The notes under the pieces were generated by a model. That model was not told the origin of the DNA. It saw only the letters and a program-made list of their open reading frames with translations, and made no database searches. Below, piece after piece: positions 52,201-60,767 of a DNA stretch of 64,000 nucleotides (position 1 is the first letter of the stretch; each line of letters begins with the position of its first letter). This DNA is from Siphonodentalium dalli (Eukaryota > Mollusca > Scaphopoda > Gadilida > Siphonodentaliidae). The DNA is taken from contig CP136068.1 of the NCBI GenBank assembly GCA_032622095.1, forward strand, positions 135,477,989 to 135,541,988, in the 5' to 3' direction. The translations under genes and the position numbers were made by a program.

Positions 52201-53656
52201 ACCTGTGTTTCGACTATATTCCACTATAAATGTAGAACATATATATAGTTGTGTTTTAGATATATATTTTTCCATTTTGTAAAACGATATCCAATGCTGC
52301 ATATGTATTCATACACATGTTGTGACAGACAGTATATACATAAACTAATTGGAAGCGATATGCATCTCATACTGAGCCGTGCAGTTATTTGGACATTCAC
52401 GTGGACAATATTATTCGAAAAAATATAACAATTCACTTATTTTAAATTAAATTAAGATATCTCGACACACAACAATGCACCGGTTTTGTAAGTTTTCTGC
52501 TCTCATGAAATTTGAAGTTTTGCTCAACATGTTTATTCATATAAAAGACAGTCCGGCGATTCTGCCTCGAATGGGTTCCCGATTTTTCATGGTTTTGTGG
52601 GTCTGTGGAACTATTTATACTTCTGCAAGTGGATTGCCATGCATCGATATCATTTCTCGCGAATTATGTTGACCTACGAGTTCATATAATTTATCCCCCG
52701 ACGCCATGTGTCTGATATCAACAGATGAGTTTACATGGACCATTTGCGTTTATTAGTGCAAGTTATTAATGAAATGCGATATTTGTCTTATTCTTGGGTA
52801 TAGACTAGTTAAGTGCATTCGACTGGACATGGCGAACTATGAAAATTATATCCCCCAACTGTTCTAGATGCCTTGACTTAAAACATATTTTATTTGCATA
52901 TATAAAAAGTTTGAACAGGAATTGGGCTTTGGTAACTTACGAAGCGATCAGAACAGCCATATTTTAAAGGATGGATGATTTTCGTTTTTTTGTGTGTTTC
53001 TCATAAAAATTATGTGAAAGCGAGAAATAATAATATGTCTTAGCTTTGTATGAACCACATATATGAATTATTCCATATTGCTATGCATATAAAAGCATGC
53101 AGACATAACTTGAGTATTATGAAACAAATTTATATTTGCATCATACAATCCATCGGAGCTACTATCGGTGCATGGTTTGGTAAATTATATTTTTTAAACA
53201 TAAAATTCTCCATGCATCGTCACAAGATACATACACTACTTCCGCAACACTAAATTTGAAGGAAAATGTGTTATAAAACTCCATTGTCTATTGGAACAAA
53301 TTCCGGTTGATATCTGAGACTGTTAGTGGAAGAATGTAAAACATACAAATTTCTCATAACGGCGCTAAACTCCGAATAATGTGTAGACTTGTTTTATTAG
53401 TTCGCTGCTGAACTGTAAATTATTTAGACAACTTCCTGGAAATGATACTTATTTGGGGATATTCAATTCTGTACAAACAAATCATCTCTGTGGTTGTAAG
53501 TCTTGGCACGAACAACTTTCGGCCCGGGTTTGTGGCACGAACGAAAAGGTCACAAATGGTCGTAAATATCACCCGGGGTGCACCAAACAAAACCGTGACA
53601 CCCGTGAAACACACACCACAACGTGACGAAAGAGGAGAAACTGACTTACCGGACAT
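27784..53656 (-). CDS. ets1/2: ETS1/2 (Pointed-type) transcription factor, eight coding exons
   Basis: The joined frame (53650-53656, 41431-41550, 36494-36694, 34774-34866, 33646-33705, 31806-32009, 31313-31576, 27784-28124) has 1290 nt and gives 429 residues. All introns are GT-AG and phase 1. Residues ~20-107 form a Pointed/SAM domain and ~320-405 an ETS domain with the LSRGLRYYY recognition helix. Arg377 and Arg380 correspond to the DNA-contacting arginines 391 and 394 of human ETS1. The C-terminus [10 protein letters not shown] resembles that of ETS1/2. Thr13 in PPLTPGT matches the MAP-kinase site ahead of the Pointed domain in ETS1/2, so Ras/MAPK control is likely. IKTE around Lys253 fits a SUMO-acceptor motif. 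The protein is expected to act in the nucleus on GGA(A/T) sites. The orthology call is firm at the ETS1/2/Pointed subfamily level; whether the species has a second paralogue cannot be seen. Confidence 0.93.
30880..31270. repeat. Dispersed inverted-repeat family M4, copy 2
   Basis: The ends are CCCCTTGCTACGCTGATCTG and the inverted CCAGCGTAGCAAGGGATTGA. Inside, GTCAGTTACAAGTC pairs with GAATTGTAACTGAC. A CT-rich microsatellite has grown at the right end, followed by a second, degenerate end (AGCGTAGTAGGCGACTGAAC). Confidence 0.65.
31141..31217. repeat. (CT)n microsatellite
   Basis: About 75 nt of CT dinucleotides with a few CC interruptions, about 100 nt inside the intron from the exon 7 donor. 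It is read as GA/AG on the ets strand. Confidence 0.95.
31313..31576 (-). CDS. ets1/2: ets exon 7: linker, His-rich
   Basis: The exon lies between a TCTCTTTCCAG acceptor and a GTAAGT donor and is 264 nt long. It encodes residues 229-317, starting DHYLPETPP and ending AATLAGYSG, which leads into the ETS domain as in ETS1. It contains [10 protein letters not shown], with a SUMO-type lysine at 253, and a His-rich stretch ([16 protein letters not shown]). The linker is divergent apart from these features. Confidence 0.92.
31577..31805 (-). other. ets1/2: ets intron 6
   Basis: A 229-nt intron, the shortest in the gene, bounded by GTGAGT and TCTCTTTCCAG. Nothing else was recognised. Confidence 0.85.
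31806..32009 (-). CDS. ets1/2: ets exon 6: linker
   Basis: 204 nt, acceptor TCTTCTTTCAG and donor GTGAGT. It encodes the Ser/Asp/Tyr-rich segment [20 protein letters not shown], then aromatic-rich text ending QNFYRG. Vertebrate ETS1/2 has a comparable low-conservation transactivation and regulatory region here. Confidence 0.9.
32010..33645 (-). other. ets1/2: ets intron 5
   Basis: 1.6 kb, AT-rich. The text CTTCGAAGTGGGTTCATGC near 33333 also occurs near 2537, so a small dispersed repeat is present. No additional exon was recognised. Confidence 0.65.
33646..33705 (-). CDS. ets1/2: ets exon 5: 60-nt linker exon
   Basis: Found by splice sites and phase rather than by open-frame length. Acceptor TTCCATTTTCAG, donor GTATGT, 60 nt, with no stop in the required frame. 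It encodes [19 protein letters not shown]. Both junctions restore intact codons (Gly on one side, Asp on the other). Being short and frame-neutral, it is a good candidate for alternative inclusion. Confidence 0.8.
33706..34773 (-). other. ets1/2: ets intron 4
   Basis: 1.1 kb with no recognisable repeat or coding content. Confidence 0.65.
34774..34866 (-). CDS. ets1/2: ets exon 4: post-Pointed linker
   Basis: 93 nt, acceptor CCTAATTTCAG and donor GTAGGT. It encodes [20 protein letters not shown] and continues to DDRFISQ. It directly follows the LEILRKD end of the Pointed domain. Boundaries are set by phase agreement with both neighbours. Confidence 0.85.
34867..36493 (-). other. ets1/2: ets intron 3
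   Basis: 1.6 kb. It holds an M4 repeat copy and an (ACA)n tract (36244-36261). No further exon was recognised. Confidence 0.65.
35050..35450. repeat. Dispersed inverted-repeat family M4, copy 3
   Basis: CCACTGACAACATGTATATA, TGTCGGTTAAAATTCAT and AATAATGCAGAATGAATTG appear in the family order. They are bounded by GGTCTGGCCACTGAC and the inverted GTCAGACCAGCG. Confidence 0.6.
36494..36694 (-). CDS. ets1/2: ets exon 3: main part of the Pointed/SAM domain
   Basis: 201 nt, acceptor CTCTTTTCAG and donor GTAAAT. It encodes residues 43-109: [20 protein letters not shown], then [26 protein letters not shown] and [13 protein letters not shown]. These are the core helices of the Pointed domain and align well with ETS1. 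The Phe in ERFLDL matches the region used for ERK2 docking in ETS1, known from the family and not shown here. Confidence 0.96.
36790..36878. repeat. 44-bp tandem duplication
   Basis: AATCCCAGTTAAATAGTATA followed by AATCCCAGTTAAACCTACTA occurs twice in tandem, just beside a foldback MITE. Confidence 0.85.
36895..37043. mobile_element. Foldback MITE (family M1), internally deleted copy in ets intron 2
   Basis: ACAGTAATGC..TTAACCACAGCAG and the full left arm run to GGAAAGCTCTCG. The right arm then resumes only at CTGCTGTGGTTAA and ends GCATTACTGT, so most of the right arm is missing. TA flanks both ends. Confidence 0.8.
38661..39110. mobile_element. MITE-like element with inverted arrays of a 16-bp motif at both ends
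   Basis: On the left, GGACGTTTCGGCACCT occurs in full or near-full form at about 38678, 38694, 38718, 38770 and 38793, with a shorter form at 38735. On the right, the inverse AGGTGCCGAAACGTCC occurs at about 39045, 39075 and 39091, with a shorter form at 39064. The 240 bp between is AT-rich without a gene. Subterminal motif arrays of this kind are where transposases usually bind. Confidence 0.65.
41431..41550 (-). CDS. ets1/2: ets exon 2: MAPK-site peptide and N-terminal helix of the Pointed domain
   Basis: 120 nt, preceded by TATTCTTCAG and followed by GTATGT. It encodes [20 protein letters not shown], then [14 protein letters not shown] and LNIPK. Alignment to ETS1 (VPLLTP, the SQALKATFSGF helix, LGIPKD) is clear, and Thr13-Pro14 is the expected phosphorylation site. 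No long open frame marks this exon on its strand. The plus-strand frame at 41285-41554 is a shadow. Confidence 0.93.
41870..42215. repeat. Duplicated module with GAGAGAAGTGA and TCACTTCTCCCT motifs
   Basis: CATCTTCTCCCTA-AAA-TGTCACTTCTCCCTAT-TTGTC-CAGAGAGAA occurs at about 41870-41925 and again at about 41966-42017. A degenerate inverted piece lies near 42175-42215. Confidence 0.6.
42290..42650. repeat. Inverted-repeat segment with ATATCCGTTATTTCG (family M5), copy 1
   Basis: It contains GTCATATCCGTTATTTCGTT, GACGCGGGCC, AATGTG runs, AATGAGGCGATTCTAA with its inverse ATTAGAATCGCCTCATT, and GGAGAACAGGCTG. The ATCCGTTATT and GCGGGCC phrases recur at 50250-50290, and AGGATAACAGGCTGG near 50411. 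Confidence 0.45.
43505..43940. mobile_element. Inverted-repeat element (family M3), copy 3
   Basis: The left end AAGTCTGAGTTTAGTGTATC matches the inverted right end near 43935. Two inner palindromes of GAATAAGGTCCACAGAGGGTG-type and AGGGTGAATTTGGTGATGC-type are present (43540-43612 and 43825-43912). About 435 bp, without the nested insertion seen in copy 2. Confidence 0.65.
44362..44577. mobile_element. Foldback MITE (family M1), full copy
   Basis: A near-perfect palindrome from ACTGTAATGCCCTAAG to CTTAGGGCGTTACCAT. The tip is GGAAAGCTCTC-GGTGAGAGCTTTCC. The arms are about 105 bp. Confidence 0.85.
45543..45842. repeat. 170-bp tandem duplication
   Basis: ATAACGAACACGAGACATAC through GTAAGAATCTTTTTAAG is repeated from about 45713 (ATAACAAACATGAGACATAC) to 45842. 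There are few substitutions over 130 bp and an AT-rich spacer between. Confidence 0.85.
45870..47270. repeat. Diverged repeats with GTCGCCAGC and AGCTATCAAAT motifs
   Basis: Segments near 45880-46080, 46640-46790, 46840-46960 and 46980-47220 share the order CATCTGATAGTCACC / GATGAGAGCTATCAAAT / GGTCGCCAGCGGCCAT in weakened form, partly inverted. They look like an old repeat cluster; no gene is recognised. Confidence 0.4.
47445..48050. repeat. Degenerate tandem repeat, ~126-130-bp unit
   Basis: Units starting GATTTGACCTTGAATTGA occur at about 47451, 47577 and 47707, each followed by GTC-GGTC and GATTTGACCCGTCC. Further decayed units extend to ~47960. The end carries ACACATACATACAGACAGG, the same tail style as the array at 17060-18050. 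Confidence 0.65.
49509..49709. mobile_element. Foldback MITE (family M1)
   Basis: CAGTAATGCCCTAAATAATC to the inverted GATTATTTTGGACATTACTG. About 20 bp of the arm near the tip is missing on the left, so the hairpin tip is asymmetric. Confidence 0.8.
50160..50425. repeat. Family M5, copy 2
   Basis: TATTGGACCCAGATATTCAC at 50188 resembles the 29-bp repeat near 57.3 kb. CTTATATCCGTTATTCCGTA and GCGCGGGCC follow, then AATAACAGG-type text near 50411. It links the M5 segment and the 57-58-kb element into one loose family. Confidence 0.4.
51241..51691. mobile_element. Nested double-hairpin element (family H), copy C, with different outer arms
   Basis: It has the same two 69-nt hairpins (51289-51357 and 51576-51644) next to CCCTGT/ACAGGG. 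The outer arms here are AACCGCCATATCAAATCCAG..GGGATTGTTTTTA and the exact inverse, not the TAACCCTTTACCC arms of copies A, B and D. The spacer carries an extra ~75 bp with AGAGCCCCACACATATATAG and an inverted GGGGCTCT. Confidence 0.8.
53650..53656 (-). CDS. ets1/2: ets exon 1a: seven-nucleotide start exon
   Basis: The coding part is only ATGTCCG followed by GTAAGT, phase 1. Joined to exon 2 it gives M-S-D-V-S. The context ACGATG has A at -3. An out-of-frame upstream ATG lies 37 nt before it and would reach the donor in another phase. The exon assignment rests on phase, donor quality and start context, and needs transcript support. Confidence 0.55.
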
Positions 53657-54919
53657 CGTTTGATCCCGATCGTTCAATATCGGTCGCTGACATAAATCAC
53701 CAACGGTCCAATAATAAATTACAGCGAATCAGATACCGTTTACAGAATGCTTATTGGGGGCGTTACTGTGGGGCTTTGATATGCAATTAGCGTTAATAAA
53801 ATTGACAACTTTCAATTTCACTGATCATGCTTAGGCTAGCGAGTAATGACAAACGACTCAACTTCAAAGACTCATATCTGCTACGGTGATTTTCATTCCA
53901 ATGGGCCCTCAGTGGGACCACACACATAATGACCATCGCATGCCCAGGGTGTGAACGGCCCCTTTCATAAGGGCGCTAATTCACGTGGCGGCCGACCCGG
54001 TGGTATCTTGTTGGTGTAAATTAGAAAGATGGACAAAGTAAGACTGGAATTACATCTGCAATTCTGTCTTGAAAGAACCAAGATCTTAGTGTTAATTTAT
54101 CATATAGGGTTACGACTATGTTCAGTCCATTATCGAACGCTCATCGCATTAGATGATGTCGATACATTGATACATATAATTTATATACGAAATTTAGTTT
54201 TATGCAAACTTCTACCTTTTTGAATTCTTGAAGGGGTTTCACAGATCAGTTACTCATTCAGCGAAGTGTTATTGGTCGATGGATTTTAAGCACATCTATT
54301 CCCGCATATATAATTAAAGTATATGCATGCATGACACCCACCTGTATAGTTTGTTCGTAAGAATTGGACTTTATACAGCCAATTTCAATTATATATGTTG
54401 GTATTTTATTTCGTGTGATATTAACAAGATGCAAACTGGAACCTATATATATATTGACAAAAATAATTTTTCTTGAGTTCTCTTGGAACTGAAGATTTTC
54501 TAGTCCTATTGTCAATGTGTTGTAATCTATGACACTATGTTTATCTATATTTCATTGTATTAACTTTGCTGTTGGTTCCTTATATAGGTTTAAAACCAAT
54601 AAAAATGTGAAATTTGGAACTGAAGTTGTATGGATACATGATCAAGTTTGTATCCTGTTTCGATCTTCACAAACCCGGTTATGGTAAAATTGGTGGGAGA
54701 ACATAATGCTATATTTTAGAACAATATATGGTGTATATGGCTTTGATTATATATCGTCATAATTATGAGATGTTTCCTAAAAAAATCTGTCTGCGACCAT
54801 ACCACTCTGCCGCTAAATACGTGTGTAATTGGCCATAGAACATACTGAGAACATTTTCTAATTCATCGAATATTATTTCTTACTTTGCCCTGTCGTTTCG
54901 TTAAAATTATACACATTTA

Positions 54920-55015
54920 CTTCCGCGGGAAGATTATAAAAGATAGCGAACGCGCTGTCAATTTTCAAACAAAGGGTTGATGAATGTCGCTCGGTGCGTT
55001 GTAACCTTCACACCA
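54920..55015. promoter_or_regulatory. CpG-containing patch with an ETS-type site and a TATA-like box
   Basis: ACTTCCGCGGGAA (GGAAGT on the other strand) is followed by TATAAAAG at 54935-54942 and GCGAACGCGCTGTC. The TATA-like box faces the plus strand, opposite to ets, so any transcript would be antisense or unrelated. Sequence motifs only. Confidence 0.2.
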
Positions 55016-55539
55016 AGGTAATATTCGCTTCCGATGACTACATAGCTACAAAAAACTTGAATGAATCAGCGACCTCGAAGCTTGAATGAATTTAAAACGT
55101 ATTCATTTCCATCGTAAATTACTATTCCCGCGATTAGCAGTTCGCGTAAGGAAGCGATTCTTCTTTGACGCCCGCGCTTGACACCACAAAAGAAACATTA
55201 TGTGGGATCCCCATTCATACTCATTTATCCCAAGCCTTTTCATAATCTCAGGCCAAAATACATGCGCTGAAAAGCAGGTTAAGTATTGTTCCATTGTCTG
55301 TGGTGTATATTTCAAACCACGTGCGTTCATTCATGTGTATTTCCCGCTCTATTTGGCCATTAAACTCATTATATTTGAGGAAGTTAAGTATATTCATGGA
55401 AAATAAAGAGATAAACGAGATCATCACAGGAAGTTTAATTTACCCACCTGGGTTCACAAGGTTATTCAATATTTTGTTTCCGTGCGAGATACCGATCGAG
55501 TATATTATCTATAGTTATTATACACGCCTGCTTTAAACA

Positions 55540-55995
55540 ATGGAACGTATTCTGTTATTGGTCTGTTCATCCAACCGTCCGTCCGTCCGTTCGCTTTTGG
55601 CTTCCGGTTGGTAAATTTAGATTTCAACTGAATGGAATGAAATTTGCTATGTAGGTTTACTATCTCACAATACAAGTTATAAATCGGGTTCCGCCCGCCA
55701 ATTTCCACCAGATTTATTGCCCTTTTTGTTGGAATTTGGAGTCAATTTTCGTTTCCGGATGATAACTTTAGTAAGTCTGAATCGAATGGAATGATATTTG
55801 GTAAATTGATATGTGAGTTTACTATAGCCCAATATAGAAGTCAAGTTCGAACTTGGGTTCCGCCAGCCAATTTTCATAAGAGTTATGACCCTTTGTTGGA
55901 ATGACCACGGGTTTAATTTGCTACGCCCTAGCGATGCTCTTATTATGGGTAACAGACAATGGAACAATCGACCATCCCGGGCGCTTCGCGCCCAA
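55540..55995. repeat. Dispersed repeat with two ~155-170-bp tandem units and a terminal hairpin
   Basis: GAATGGAATGA at 55630 and 55784, and GGGTTCCGCC at 55686 and 55855, mark two copies of one unit. It starts with CCGTCCGTCCGTCC near 55575 and ends with a perfect hairpin GGGCGC-TTC-GCGCCC at 55979-55993. Confidence 0.65.
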
Positions 55996-57290
55996 CTATA
56001 CTCTCTTTATATTATTATGCTCTTATTAGAAATGTTTGTTCAGATAAAAAAAAAACGTGTCACCCATATACACCCATGAGTTCTATGACATATACATTGT
56101 TCATTGTTAATATATGAAAACCATTGGCATCAAATCTTTGGATTTGCCAACTGTGCATATAAGGTATTCAATGATAATTATGCGGCTTTTGGAGTATTGG
56201 TCGATTCAGCACCATGCATAAAAGAGTTATTATTCAAGTAATATATGTAGCAATATCGGTCCTGAGCGTTATACTTGTTATTCTATTCCTGATGTCTTAA
56301 ATATATTGAAAACAGCTGGAAAATTAGTATATAAAATTCAGGGTATATATATATACTGTCTATATTATATTGATAGTCCTTTCTTCGAAATTACGTAGAC
56401 GTTTAGGGTTCAAGTAGGTCATGCCCAATTAAAGCGCGAAGGCAAAGTCGATTCCGATTGGTTACAATCACGGTGATTTTCCTAGACGAGAATATAGTGA
56501 AAGTTTCCCATCAATCTCGCGAAAGCGATACCTTATCCTTTCGAGACTACATGCGAAAACGGAAATAATTTGGACATGGGTGAAAAAAAAATGTTTTTAA
56601 AATTATATGGAAGCCAGATAGTGCGCGGTTTAGTTCGCGCCATTGTCACTCCCATGTTGTCGCCAGCGGAAGCTGATGTTATGCTTTATAGTGGTTCGGT
56701 CAAGAGAGAACGATGGAAGTAAGAATTAGCAACAATTAACTTTTCATCAAGAATAGGGTAATGCTGGACAAGGCTTTCCGCCCACGCAAAAATTATAGTA
56801 ATTAACTGAAGGATGTATTGTCGCGACGTCTTATAGAATGTTGAAGTACGCTAAAGACAAGCTGATAACCCAGCATAGGTTGGATTTAAATCTTTATTAT
56901 TTTTTTTCTACAAAGAGCAAGAAGAGAAAGGACTTTGAAGAATGTATGCAAACCAGAAATTCGTAAAAGAGACACATTGTGTTCTCGGTTTGTTGTGTGA
57001 TATATTTTTCTTGTTGAACTGAAACATTCAGGGAATGTATATGGTTGTCCCTCACCAAAAGTCTTAATTTAAGTCATAGATGTGTATAAACAAGGGAGCC
57101 ATGCTTCCATGTCAAGGTTAAAACCACACACTCGATATATAAATATATCCCGCGATGCTACTTTAATTTTCGGCTTCCGCTAAAGATATGAATGACTGGT
57201 AATGTTCACTAGGAGTGAAATATCGGTTTTGTATTTGTGTTTAGCATTATATGTTTTATGAAATAGCACTACCCCGATTTAGCACCCAAA

Positions 57291-57690
57291 TAAGTCCAAT
57301 ATGAACCTATATGTGAATATTTAGGTCCAATATGAACCTATGTGAATATTTAGGTCCAATGTGAACCTATGTGAATATTTAGGTCCAATATGAACCTATG
57401 TGAATATTTAGGTCCAATATGAACCTATGTGAATATTTAGGTCCAATATGAACCTATGTGAATATTTAGGTCCAATATGAACCTATGTGAATGTTTAGGT
57501 CCAATATGAACCTATGTGAATATTTAGGTCCAATATGAACCTATGTGAATATTTAGATCCAATATGAACGTATGTGAATATTTAGGTCCAATATGAACCT
57601 ATGTGAATATTTAGGTACAATATGAACCTATGTGAATATTTAGGTCCAATATGAACCTATGTGAATATTTAGGTCCAATATGAACTTATT
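57291..57690. repeat. 29-bp minisatellite, about 14 units
   Basis: AGGTCCAATATGAACCTATG with TGAATATTT repeats at a 29-bp period from 57323 to 57671, plus a variant first unit at 57291. Substitutions are few. Confidence 0.95.
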
Positions 57691-57949
57691 TGCGCGAGGA
57701 TATGTTGGATTTAGCGGGCCACAACGAAATTGTAAATATCTAAATTTTTCTGTATATATGTATTCGGGTCATATATGTGTATATAACTGCCCCATATATA
57801 TTAATATACCGGTATTTTGAAAATTTGTTTAATTAATTTTACGCCATTAAATAAGTCAATAATCTTATTTATCTAGAAACTCTTTCTTTATGCCAGCAAA
57901 CAACGCAGAGTTACGTAAAACGTCATCGCACGCCTTATATATAGAAGCC

Positions 57950-58230
57950 GATGTCAGTTTCACGTCCCATTTGTTGATTTAAGTTTGTTCTGTGGAGGTC
58001 TTGGATCAAGTAACAAATAGGATCTACAACTGTTCCCAAGTTTATAGTGAAATTTACAAAACTCGTCAAGTAAATTAGGTCTGGATTAATTAGCTTAATA
58101 TACTGGACGAGTTTTGTAAATATCGTTATAAACTGGGGACGAATGGTCGATCCAGACCTCCTAATTTACTGGACGAGTTTTGTAAATTTCTATTTCAACT
58201 GGGAACGAGTTGTTTATCCTCTATTTCCAA
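57950..58230. repeat. Inverted repeats with GACGAGTTTTGTAAAT motif
   Basis: AATTTACAAAACTCGTC at ~58052 and GGACGAGTTTTGTAAAT at ~58104 and ~58172, with AGGTCTGGAT and the inverse ATCCAGACCTC between, and CTGTTCCCA/TGGGAACGAG outside. It forms a small palindrome within the larger inverted-end element. Confidence 0.6.
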
Positions 58231-59953
58231 AAGTAGTGAGATATAATTAATTTGAAGCGTTCCTTATGTTTGGTGGTTGATATATCCATCGGCCTATTAA
58301 AACTATACTATAAAATTATGTCGGTGATATATCACAGTATATTTCCACAAGACGGAACAGTTCTATACACATATGATCCACATACAACATACATACATCA
58401 AAATTTAGATATTAAAATTTCGTTGTGGCCCGCTAAATCCAACATCCTGGTGCAAATAAGTTTATATTGGACCTAGATATTCACAGCATATTGGACTTAT
58501 TTGGCTGCTAAATCATATTATAAATTCCTTGTGTTTGGTGGTGGATATAGTATATGGAGCAGCGCGGGCATTTGGAGATTATAATTAACCTTAAGATGAC
58601 CATCAACACTCAACACGCTGATATCAATGTTTGTTTAGGATTGAATATTGATCCAGTGGGATTTCAAACTCAACGAATTCTAAGCTACGTGATGATATGA
58701 AATTTATTATAAAATCAAACTCGAGTATTTTTGTGCCGTCACCCAGACTGGCAAATGGCTTCAATAAACGTGCATATCTTATCTACGGCTATAAACTCCA
58801 CACGTAATCTTTAAAGTTTACACATGTGTACCGCTGTATCTAGCACTATCGCACGGGCATCGCGTATAGGTATCGATAGGGACACATACACCGGTAACTC
58901 ACATGCAATCGCTCAATATCGTATGCACAGGGAGGCTCGTAAAGGAGTAGCGATTGTACATCCCTATGGTGTGACAAGCAAGAGCTGTTGGTAATGCAGA
59001 AAAGAAGTTGACTGTTACAAACTTTCATAATTATACTGTTTGGGCGTCGAAGGGGTTCCAAATATTATTGATTCATTAATAGCTAAAGCAAGCGATGGTC
59101 CTCCCAAAACTAGTGCTAAAACGGGTGTATATTATGAATGGCGATTTTTTTTTTAAATCGTGGCACCAAATTTGCAAATTCAAATCAGATAATATATACA
59201 ACATGATATCAAAGTGTATTAAAAACGACGTCAGTTTGTTGACCTTAAACTTATATATCCGTAGTATAATGAATTTATATTTCCAGCAAATCATATAATA
59301 AACTTATAGGCCTTGTTATCCTTGTCTCATCCGATTTGACAATAAATTAATAAAAATGGCCTACTCCTGTTTTCTGCTAACCAGGCACACAACACGAAGA
59401 GTACATGAAATGGACGTCATTCGTACAGAGAAAAAAAAACACAAGAACATATAACATAATACGAAGAGAGTAATTATAAAACACATAAACATGAACGCTC
59501 TTCAATTATTATTAGTATATTAGTATATCATTAAACGCTCTTTACAATTGGTGACACCTGGTACAACATCTTATATATTGGTCTAATGAGCGAATATACA
59601 TGTACAAGGTTCGTCGCATTCTCTATGGTTAATTACGTACTGTGATGCACATATATTGGTTTTATAGTTCCAGGTAGAATGGGGAATCTTGGGGCCTCAA
59701 CATTCATTATAATGCTTACTATTCTGTTAGATGTGCTATGGACGATCCTGTTATATAGTCTACATGCGATTCAATGTTATGCGCACGTCAAACTATTAAC
59801 ACGAGTAGATTGTAACGTCCATTTTGATAGGAAGGGAATGTACTAATATTTCTGAAGTCTATGGCCAATGCTTCCAAAATGGCAACAGGTACATGTAGCT
59901 GGAAGAACTAGCTTCATTTTTCATTTTATGAGCAAAACCTACGTTTTCCAGAA

Positions 59954-60340
59954 AACCCTTTACCCAACAAACCGGCCAAATAAAGCTTCAACAGCCTAAA
60001 ATATCTTCGGTCTGTCTCAATAGAACCATACAAATATGGATATCATTGGAACCGGCTCATTGACCACATTGTGATGGTTACAGTTATGCCCTGTGCCAAT
60101 GCATTCTCTTATATATGCGAGTCGACCATAGGTCGCCTCGCATATATAAGAGAATGCATTGGCCTAAATAATCTTTTTTTTAACACTTTTTACCATTTTA
60201 TCTTACATTCTTTAACAATTTTAGAATTTTTAATGTGTTAAGCCAATGCATTCTCTTATATATGCGAGGCGACCTATGGTCGACTCGCATATATAAGAGA
60301 ATGCATTGGCACAGGGCCCTTCTGTTGGGTAAAGGGTTAA
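59954..60340. mobile_element. Nested double-hairpin element (family H), copy D
   Basis: Same layout and orientation as copy A: outer AACCCTTTACCCAACAAACC, hairpins at 60095-60163 and 60242-60310, and end TGTTGGGTAAAGGGTTAA. Very close to copy A in sequence, including the CAACAGCCTAAAATATCTTC segment. Confidence 0.85.
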
Positions 60341-60550
60341 ATATGTTTGGGGATGAAACAATCGGATGACAACTCTAGACCGAGGTTATTATGCTAAATG
60401 AAATATTAAACAGGTTGCGATATAATATATATACTTTTCAGTGGGTAGGTATTTTGGCGCATGCAATAATATGAAAGTTCTAATTTTACGCAGTTACAGT
60501 CATCTCTTACGAATAGTGAATTATATTTATCATCAGCATGCATCATAAGT

Positions 60551-60767
60551 ACAGTAATGACCTAAGTACTCGACTCCTTAACCACAGCAGAATTATGGGT
60601 AACTTTTCAGGATTTAGTCGGAAATATGGCTTGTTGCCATTCATCGGAAAGCTCTCGGCGAGAGCTTTCCAATGAATGGCAACAAGCCATATTTCCGACT
60701 AAATCCTGAAAAGTTACCCATAATTCAGCTGTGGTTAAGGAGTCGATTAATTAGAGCACTATTGTAT
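60551..60767. mobile_element. Foldback MITE (family M1) beside the candidate ets exon 1b donor
   Basis: Full palindrome from ACAGTAATGACCTAAG to AGAGCACTATTGTA, with tip CTCTCGGCGAGAG and TA flanks. Its right end is about 17 bp from the GTGAGT donor at 60778-60783, on the intron side. Confidence 0.85.

Larger units (their letters stand above)
41551..53649 (-). other. ets1/2: ets intron 1 (from exon 1a)
   Basis: 12.1 kb, largely repeats listed separately. Stretches without recognisable content include 42650-43500, 44580-45240, 47300-47440, 48060-49500 (apart from G-runs near 48404-48420 and 48648-48660) and 51700-53640. Open frames such as 43009-43359 were examined and not supported. Confidence 0.55.
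57275..58515. mobile_element. Inverted-end element containing a 29-bp minisatellite
   Basis: The left end holds AAATAAGTCCAATATGAACC.. and, inside the array, TTGGATTTAGCGGGCCACAA followed by CGAAATT. The right end (58420-58510) is the inverse: AATTTCGTTGTGGCCCGCTA..TCCAACAT, then TATTGGACCTAGATATTCAC and ATTGGACTTATTTGG. The left end carries an expanded array, the right only one unit. No coding content. Confidence 0.6.

Noticed and set aside
53420-53677. 85-codon reading through exon 1a into the intron
   Set aside because: The GTAAGT donor after ATGTCCG and the phase match to exon 2 explain the locus better. The downstream residues are intron translation.
55979-55993. Helitron 3' hairpin
   Set aside because: The hairpin is perfect, but no CTRR end follows at the expected distance, so I list only a hairpin-ended repeat.
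57291-57700. CRISPR-like regular repeats
   Set aside because: The 29-bp units are directly adjacent with no unique spacers, and the context is eukaryotic: this is a minisatellite.
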